This document shows, piece by piece, positions 13,683 through 18,315 of a stretch of 18,315 nt of DNA. The notes under the pieces were generated by a model. That model ran no database searches. It was not told the DNA's origin and worked only from the letters and a program-made list of their open reading frames with translations. The translations under genes were made by a program, and so were the position numbers. The number at the start of each line of letters is the position of its first letter. Positions within the stretch are counted from its first letter, which is position 1. The DNA is taken from the NCBI GenBank assembly GCA_019415945.1, contig DXYF01000013.1, forward strand, positions 1-18,315. The letters are read 5' to 3'. Source of the stretch: Clostridiales bacterium (lineage in GTDB: Bacteria > Bacillota > Clostridia > Oscillospirales > Acutalibacteraceae).

Positions 13683-15356
13683 TTAAAATAATTTAAACTC
13701 AAACGCTTCATTTGCAAGCTTAAATGTATCGCCGTTTTTTAATTCAATTTCCGTACTGCTTGTAATTAAATTACCGTTTACATATGTATGGTTTCTTGAG
13801 TTGTTATCTACAATATAGTACTTGCCGTCACGCTCAATGATATTGGCATGGCCTCGGCTTATATATGAATTATCGCCGATAAAATAATCCACATAACTTC
13901 TTTCCTTGCCAATGCGAAAAACAGGTTTATTGACAGGTATCTTCTCATTATTTCGTTCACGAATAATAAATGCCTGCACTGCACCTTGATTTACAGCCGA
14001 AGAATTAGGAACAGCACCCAAAACCGTTGTTTCACCGTTGTATCCTCCGCCAAGCACCGTTGTACTGCCGAAATCAGCCGAAACCGTGTTCATTTGCTGC
14101 GGGGGAACAGATACAACGGGATTAGCATTACTGCCGGTTTGCTGCGGCATCGGATTTTGCTGTACAGTATTAATTACAGGCTGAGTAATTTTTGTATTTG
14201 TACTTTGCTGTACAGAGCTGAAATTACCTGCACTGTTTGAATTAGGAATAGTCACAGAAGGCTGACCGGGAACAGCAAAATTATTTCTGCCGTTTACAGT
14301 CGTATTAGTATTATTTTGAACTGGCACATTTGTACCGCTCATTTGATTTGAAGGGACATTGTTTATGTTTTTATTTTGTTTCTGTGCTTTATATTTTTGT
14401 GCATTTTCTTTATTATAATGGCACATAAGATAAAACATAGACATTTTTTTCTCCTTAACGGCAGGAGAAGCATTTGGAGGCGTTTTGACCTGCGTACTTT
14501 GAACAGCTCCCCCGTTGCCGTTGGGAACATTAAAGCCATGTTGGTTTGATTGCTTGTTTATTTTTTTATTATCAACAGGCTGATTATTAGGTGCAGGAAC
14601 GCAGTTTACATTATTATTCACCTGATTTACTGCATTAAATTGAGGGGAGGGTGCAGGAACCGGCTGGATAACAGGCACTGTTGCAGGTACAGGCGTAGGC
14701 GTTGACACAGGTACGCTATTGTTCATAGGTTGATTTACCGTATAATTACTAATCGGTTTAACACCGGCAGACCCTTTGCTGATTACATTAAGCAAATCCC
14801 TGAAAGCATGTGGTGAAAAAGTTGTGCTGTTATTTAAATAACTTATAATTTGTGCAACATAATCATTATTTTCACTTGAATCGAATTGAGCACTAAACAT
14901 TATATTTTTAAAAAATGCTTTAAAATCTATTGTTTTGTCGTTTATTACCGGCAAACATACTATATTTGCAACCGTTGTAGATACATCCACATAAATATAC
15001 TCTAAATCTATGATAAAGGCATTTGGATTTATCATAAATTCCTCAGCTTCAATCATTGCATTGGTTATTCCGGAAAACACACCCAACACCCATTTGCGGT
15101 TTACAGTACCCGAAAAAATCTGCGAAGCAGATATCATGGAAGTAACATCATATTTAAGTAATCTCTTTTCATCAATCTGGGTATAGCTGACAGGTAAAAA
15201 ACCTTTTATTTTATTATTGCTCATCATACCAATACTTAGTTTATCAATTTTTTCATCAGCCTTCAGCGAATATACCAAATATGTTTTTGAATTACTGCTT
15301 TCAAAAGTAAACATACCCAACATCCTTTCATTTTTTAACAAAACATTTTTAATCAT
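13683..15356 (-). CDS. FHA-domain phosphothreonine-binding protein with TTVLG motifs
   Basis: A 557-residue cytoplasmic reader of phosphothreonine. The first ~200 residues form a globular domain that I think matches the clostridial DUF6382 family found before FHA domains (from memory, not tested). A linker of about 240 residues rich in Pro, Asn, Gln and Thr follows. The C-terminal FHA domain (about 475-557) keeps its key residues: RIG (481-483), SRGH (500-503) and NNSRNHTYVNG (518-528). Just before it lie two copies of TTVLG (432-436, 443-447), the second preceded by Glu as in the ETT phospho-motif of mycobacterial GarA. The gene overlaps the end of the WG-repeat gene by 8 bases and has no clear Shine-Dalgarno sequence, so its translation probably depends on that gene. 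It probably transmits kinase output to the pilus or secretion machinery. Confidence 0.93.
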   Translation of the reverse strand: MIKNVLLKNERMLGMFTFESSNSKTYLVYSLKADEKIDKLSIGMMSNNKIKGFLPVSYTQIDEKRLLKYDVTSMISASQIFSGTVNRKWVLGVFSGITNAMIEAEEFMINPNAFIIDLEYIYVDVSTTVANIVCLPVINDKTIDFKAFFKNIMFSAQFDSSENNDYVAQIISYLNNSTTFSPHAFRDLLNVISKGSAGVKPISNYTVNQPMNNSVPVSTPTPVPATVPVIQPVPAPSPQFNAVNQVNNNVNCVPAPNNQPVDNKKINKQSNQHGFNVPNGNGGAVQSTQVKTPPNASPAVKEKKMSMFYLMCHYNKENAQKYKAQKQNKNINNVPSNQMSGTNVPVQNNTNTTVNGRNNFAVPGQPSVTIPNSNSAGNFSSVQQSTNTKITQPVINTVQQNPMPQQTGSNANPVVSVPPQQMNTVSADFGSTTVLGGGYNGETTVLGAVPNSSAVNQGAVQAFIIRERNNEKIPVNKPVFRIGKERSYVDYFIGDNSYISRGHANIIERDGKYYIVDNNSRNHTYVNGNLITSSTEIELKNGDTFKLANEAFEFKLF

Positions 15357-16656
15357 AATTTGTCTTATAAAGCTTAATCATTTTAAAACTTTCACCGTCT
15401 TCACATACATAGGCACAGCCTTTTGAGTTGAAATCCAAACACTTGTCAAACTTGCAGTCAATAACAACTTTGTTTTCCGATGTGATATAACCCCATTTGC
15501 CGTTTTTGCATACTGCCGCAAATTCATTTGAAAAGGACCGTGCAGCTTCATACTCGGGAGAAATTTTTACTTTACCGTTTTCGTCACAAAATCCCCATTT
15601 GCCGCCTTTTTTAAATGCAAACAAATTATCGGATGAAATCATTGCCATATCCTCAAAGTCGGTTTTTTTAACAACCTTACCCTTTTCGTTTAATATGTAA
15701 AATACTTTATCTTTAACCGCAATTACTCGATTGTTAATACAAGCAATGTCATTGTCATCCATCAAAATTTCATCATACTTTTCAGAGATTGCCTTACCTG
15801 ATTTATCAATAATCATCCATTTTCCGCCATCCTTAACTGCGGCAATTCCGCAGTTAAATGTACCCGCATATTCAAAATCACCGAATTCTTTTTTGGAATC
15901 CATATTATAATATGAATATTTATTATTTATGCCGACTGCAAAAATCCCGTCAACAACCTGTCCTAAATAATCATATTTTTCGTTTGTGTCCAAAACAAAT
16001 TTTCTTTTATTATCCTCATTTACATAATACAGTGACCCGTTGCTATCCTTAACAGAAGCCATTTCGCCGGAAAATCCGCCCGCATACAAATAATCGCAGG
16101 AAATTATCACCGAGCCGCTTGTATCCGTGTACCCCCATAAACCATCGTCATTTTCAACCGCATAAAATCCATTCATAGAATTTTTGACTGTTTTAAAATT
16201 TTTTATGGCATCATAGTATTGATACTCATTCTTTTTATAAAGTTCATCAATTTTTTCTGATTTTATTTTTTTATTTAACGCTGTGTTATAAATACTGAAA
16301 AACTCTTTGTAATCCTCTTTTTTATCATAAATCGAAAGCATTAAATAATATCCCGTGCTGTCTTTCGGAAAATCATTAATCAGTTTTTCGACAACACTCT
16401 CTGCACTGTTGTAATCTTTTTGCTTAAGATAAAATTCCACATACTCCTCGTACACATCTACACTCTTGTTAAGAGACAGTGCCTCGTCATAGTAATTTGC
16501 GGCATCAACCAACTCAAACTCGGAACAATATCTTGCTTTTTCGAGTGCTTTATTATACTGATTAATTTTCTCAAGATTTTCCGAAAAAAGCTGGTAAGCA
16601 GACAAAACCGACAAAACAATCAGACCTAATGCAACAAATATTTTATAATTTTTCAT
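15349..16656 (-). CDS. Membrane-anchored TPR-like and WG-repeat protein
   Basis: The 435-residue protein starts with an uncleaved-looking signal anchor (about residues 5-23). A helical, TPR-like region follows (about 30-145: NYYDEALSLN, DYNSAESVVEKLI). From about 163 to the end there are roughly six WG beta repeats; clear ones are GLWGYTD, GGKWMIIDKSG, KWGFCDENG and KWGYITSENK, with degenerate units between. WG repeats build beta-propeller-like binding surfaces of uncertain ligand. With one N-terminal helix after a short basic start, the bulk should lie outside the membrane. AGAGGT precedes the ATG, 18 bases after the prepilin peptidase stop, and the end overlaps the FHA gene. Like the kinase, it offers an extracytoplasmic TPR-like part, so it may help sense the envelope or scaffold the machine; this is inference. 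Confidence 0.92.
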   Translation of the reverse strand: MKNYKIFVALGLIVLSVLSAYQLFSENLEKINQYNKALEKARYCSEFELVDAANYYDEALSLNKSVDVYEEYVEFYLKQKDYNSAESVVEKLINDFPKDSTGYYLMLSIYDKKEDYKEFFSIYNTALNKKIKSEKIDELYKKNEYQYYDAIKNFKTVKNSMNGFYAVENDDGLWGYTDTSGSVIISCDYLYAGGFSGEMASVKDSNGSLYYVNEDNKRKFVLDTNEKYDYLGQVVDGIFAVGINNKYSYYNMDSKKEFGDFEYAGTFNCGIAAVKDGGKWMIIDKSGKAISEKYDEILMDDNDIACINNRVIAVKDKVFYILNEKGKVVKKTDFEDMAMISSDNLFAFKKGGKWGFCDENGKVKISPEYEAARSFSNEFAAVCKNGKWGYITSENKVVIDCKFDKCLDFNSKGCAYVCEDGESFKMIKLYKTNYD

Positions 16657-16674
16657 CTTGTTTACCTCTTAATA

Positions 16675-17340
16675 TCAGAATCCGAATAACAAAACAGATA
16701 TGTATGTGCCCAATAACAACGCAGGAGCAAAAGGTATAATATCCTTTTTGTTTTTTCGCTTTAAACACAGTGCCGCAATGCAGTAAAAAAACGCAACAAG
16801 CAGCGATACAAACAACGAGCAAACTATTCCTGTTGCCCCTTGAAATAATGCCATTACTGCAAGCAGCTTAACATCACCCATTCCGACGCTGCCTTTTAAA
16901 ACCATTGAACACAAAAAACCTATCACAAATATAACAACAGCAGCTACCAAACCGCTGAATCCGGCTGACAGTGCATTATCAAAGTCTAAAATTAATTCAA
17001 TAACAAAAAGCACCGCTCTCAGACAAACTGCACCTATAATAAGCCGATTTCTGATTATGTGGTTATTCCAATCGGTATAGGCGGCAGGACATAAAACAGC
17101 GAGCAGAGAAATCAGCTTTACATTTTCTATTAACGAAACCGCGTAAACATAATTGAGTATAACAGAGCATAACATCAGCATAAACATAACAACAATCATC
17201 ATTATGATGTTTTCCTTGCCCTGCGGAATAAAATATTGTATTTTTTTCTCAAAATGATTTTTTTCAAGCATGATTTGTGAAGCAAAGCATACCGCAAAGC
17301 CATACACAACGCATAACGGCAAAAGTAAAAAATATTCCAT
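16675..17340 (-). CDS. Type IV prepilin peptidase (A24 family, TadV/CpaA-like)
   Basis: An intramembrane aspartic protease that cuts leader peptides of prepilins and TadE-like pseudopilins at the cytoplasmic face. The 221-residue reading has about six to seven hydrophobic segments. Both catalytic aspartates are present: Asp90 in AAYTDWNNHIIRNRL and Asp156 in the GxGD motif GMGDVKLL, followed near the end by PFAPALLLG, typical of the family. The N-terminal methylase domain of long type IV pilus enzymes is absent, as in Tad systems. I prefer the ATG at 17338-17340 (GGGGG at 17346-17350, 5 bases upstream) to a TTG seven codons earlier that lacks a ribosome binding site. The preceding TadE-like gene, 72 bases upstream, encodes a probable substrate. 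Confidence 0.94.
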   Translation of the reverse strand: MEYFLLLPLCVVYGFAVCFASQIMLEKNHFEKKIQYFIPQGKENIIMMIVVMFMLMLCSVILNYVYAVSLIENVKLISLLAVLCPAAYTDWNNHIIRNRLIIGAVCLRAVLFVIELILDFDNALSAGFSGLVAAVVIFVIGFLCSMVLKGSVGMGDVKLLAVMALFQGATGIVCSLFVSLLVAFFYCIAALCLKRKNKKDIIPFAPALLLGTYISVLLFGF

Positions 17341-17412
17341 ATTAACCCCCGTTCTACTCAACCGTAATATTTTTATAATATAACCCTAAACCCATATTAA
17401 ACAATAATTATT

Positions 17413-18237
17413 TTATTCTTCCCTGTCGGTAACAGGCACCCATCCCCTTGTTGTACCGCATTGAGTAAAGCTGAGCGTTATATCATTGCCAAGCAATTCC
17501 AAAACCTTGATTTTGTAATGTACTACAACCATAATGTCCGTCGAACCGTTAAGGAAAAATACGGAATCGCCGAAATCAAGACCGTCAATATATGAATCTC
17601 CGACAGGCTCAATATTTAATTTTTTTAAAAACTCATTGCAGGCAGCCTTTGCTTCCTCACCGCTCAGCCCGTCGTCTAATGTCAGGTGCTTCTGACACAA
17701 AGCTTTTGACAAAGGTGCCGCAATTAATTTAGATTTTGCAATTTCTGTAACTTCGTTCCCCGCAAGAGCCGCAATACCTAACGCAAACGCCTTTGGATCC
17801 TCCGCAACAGCATCAAAACTTTCTTTTACGGAATCAGTACCGGATTCAATATCGTCTAAATTACCGCTCATTTCTTCAAAAACGGTATCAATGTTATCAA
17901 GCGAAAAACTTGATGCGTTATCGCTCAGGTCATTAACGGCATCAAATATAGTCACCACACCGTCCAGAGCATTATCTACCTTTTCCTTAGCGTCCTGACC
18001 TTCTTCATACAGTTCCGACTGCTTGACTCGCAGACCCGTAAGCTCGTACAGATACGAGTATTCTGAAATTTCTTTAGCCGTAGTGTTTACCGCAACGCCG
18101 ATTTTGGCCTGGGCATAACAGATATTTACTATAGAAAGAATTATTACAATGAAAAACATAAATGCAGTCAGCGAAATTGTAGCTTCAACAACTATTGCAC
18201 CCTGTTCATCAACTATTTTGTTTTTTGCTCTTTTCAT
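17413..18237 (-). CDS. TadE-like pseudopilin
   Basis: A predicted minor pilin-like component of a Tad/Flp pilus or secretion apparatus. The 274-residue reading starts with a basic leader (MKRAKNK) and the TadE signature DEQGAIVVEATISL with the conserved Glu18, then one hydrophobic helix (about 20-42). The rest (43-274) is an extracytoplasmic domain, longer than many TadE proteins, with an acidic helical middle containing heptad-like stretches. The frame is open to the window edge (ATG at 18310-18312), but I place the start at 18235-18237. There AAGGAG lies upstream (18249-18254, 11 bases, somewhat long) and the leader then has the expected length in front of the helix. The longer reading would put 25 unlikely residues, including WWTWDY, before it. 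Processing by the adjacent prepilin peptidase is likely. Confidence 0.9.
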   Translation of the reverse strand: MKRAKNKIVDEQGAIVVEATISLTAFMFFIVIILSIVNICYAQAKIGVAVNTTAKEISEYSYLYELTGLRVKQSELYEEGQDAKEKVDNALDGVVTIFDAVNDLSDNASSFSLDNIDTVFEEMSGNLDDIESGTDSVKESFDAVAEDPKAFALGIAALAGNEVTEIAKSKLIAAPLSKALCQKHLTLDDGLSGEEAKAACNEFLKKLNIEPVGDSYIDGLDFGDSVFFLNGSTDIMVVVHYKIKVLELLGNDITLSFTQCGTTRGWVPVTDREE

Positions 18238-18315
18238 AACTGCATTTTCTCCTTTTCTTATTTTTATCGTGTAGTCCCATGTCCACCAGGAGACAGAATC
18301 AACCTTGTTCATGTC

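Noticed and set aside
17362..17412. A possible internal promoter between the TadE-like and prepilin peptidase genes (TTGTTT, 16 bases, TATATT)
   Set aside because: The -35 match is only three of six bases, and AT-rich gaps yield such matches by chance.
18238..18312. N-terminal extension of the TadE-like protein from an ATG at 18310-18312
   Set aside because: It would put 25 residues before a normal class III-type leader, and an AAGGAG site supports the internal ATG at 18235-18237. The extra frame is probably just open by chance.

Overview
The window looks like a chromosomal piece of a low-GC Gram-positive anaerobe of the Clostridia, most likely the Ruminococcaceae/Oscillospiraceae group. The basis is an AT-rich sequence, strong AGGAGG-type ribosome binding sites, a very large surface protein built from Ig-like modules, and a TadE / prepilin peptidase / FHA / PP2C / Hanks-kinase gene set that I associate with this group. 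The genus is inference; no marker gene is present. Every supported gene lies on the minus strand, so the biological order runs from the right end to the left end.

Right to left, nine genes form what looks like one transcription unit. They are a TadE-like pseudopilin (18237-17413), an A24 prepilin peptidase (17340-16675), a membrane-anchored TPR-like/WG-repeat protein (16656-15349), an FHA-domain protein (15356-13683), a PP2C phosphatase (13667-12897), a transmembrane Ser/Thr kinase without PASTA domains (12885-11113), a single-pass membrane protein with a Thr-rich tail (11101-10544), a four-helix membrane protein (10522-10109) and a 2977-residue Ig-like surface protein (10094-1161). From 16675 downward the gaps are 8-21 nt or overlaps, and the unit ends in a clear intrinsic terminator at 1042-1100. 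A separate gene for a four-helix membrane protein with a very acidic tail follows (942-328, TTG start) with its own terminator. Positions 1-327 are non-coding apart from two hairpins and a possible gene remnant plus a gene start at the edge.

How the genes may work together: TadE and its processing peptidase point to a Tad/Flp-type pilus or secretion machine whose other genes would lie to the right of this window. The kinase, phosphatase and FHA protein make a complete write/erase/read set for threonine phosphorylation. Two cytoplasmic tails carry matching short motifs of the form [E/Q/S]-T-x-[V/L]-L: twice just before the FHA domain of the reader (TTVLG), and three times in the small membrane protein encoded directly after the kinase (ETQVL, TTLLG, ETKVL). 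This resembles the ETT phospho-motif upstream of the FHA domain in mycobacterial GarA. It suggests a kinase-controlled FHA switch linking the envelope to pilus assembly or adhesin display. That link is inference and is the main hypothesis of this report.

The giant protein has its own points of interest: a CBM26-like N-terminal module, thirteen D-x-T-x-P-type linkers, a C-terminal membrane anchor instead of LPXTG, a cysteine-rich insertion, and two internal copies sharing 410 bp with no mismatch inside otherwise diverged repeats.
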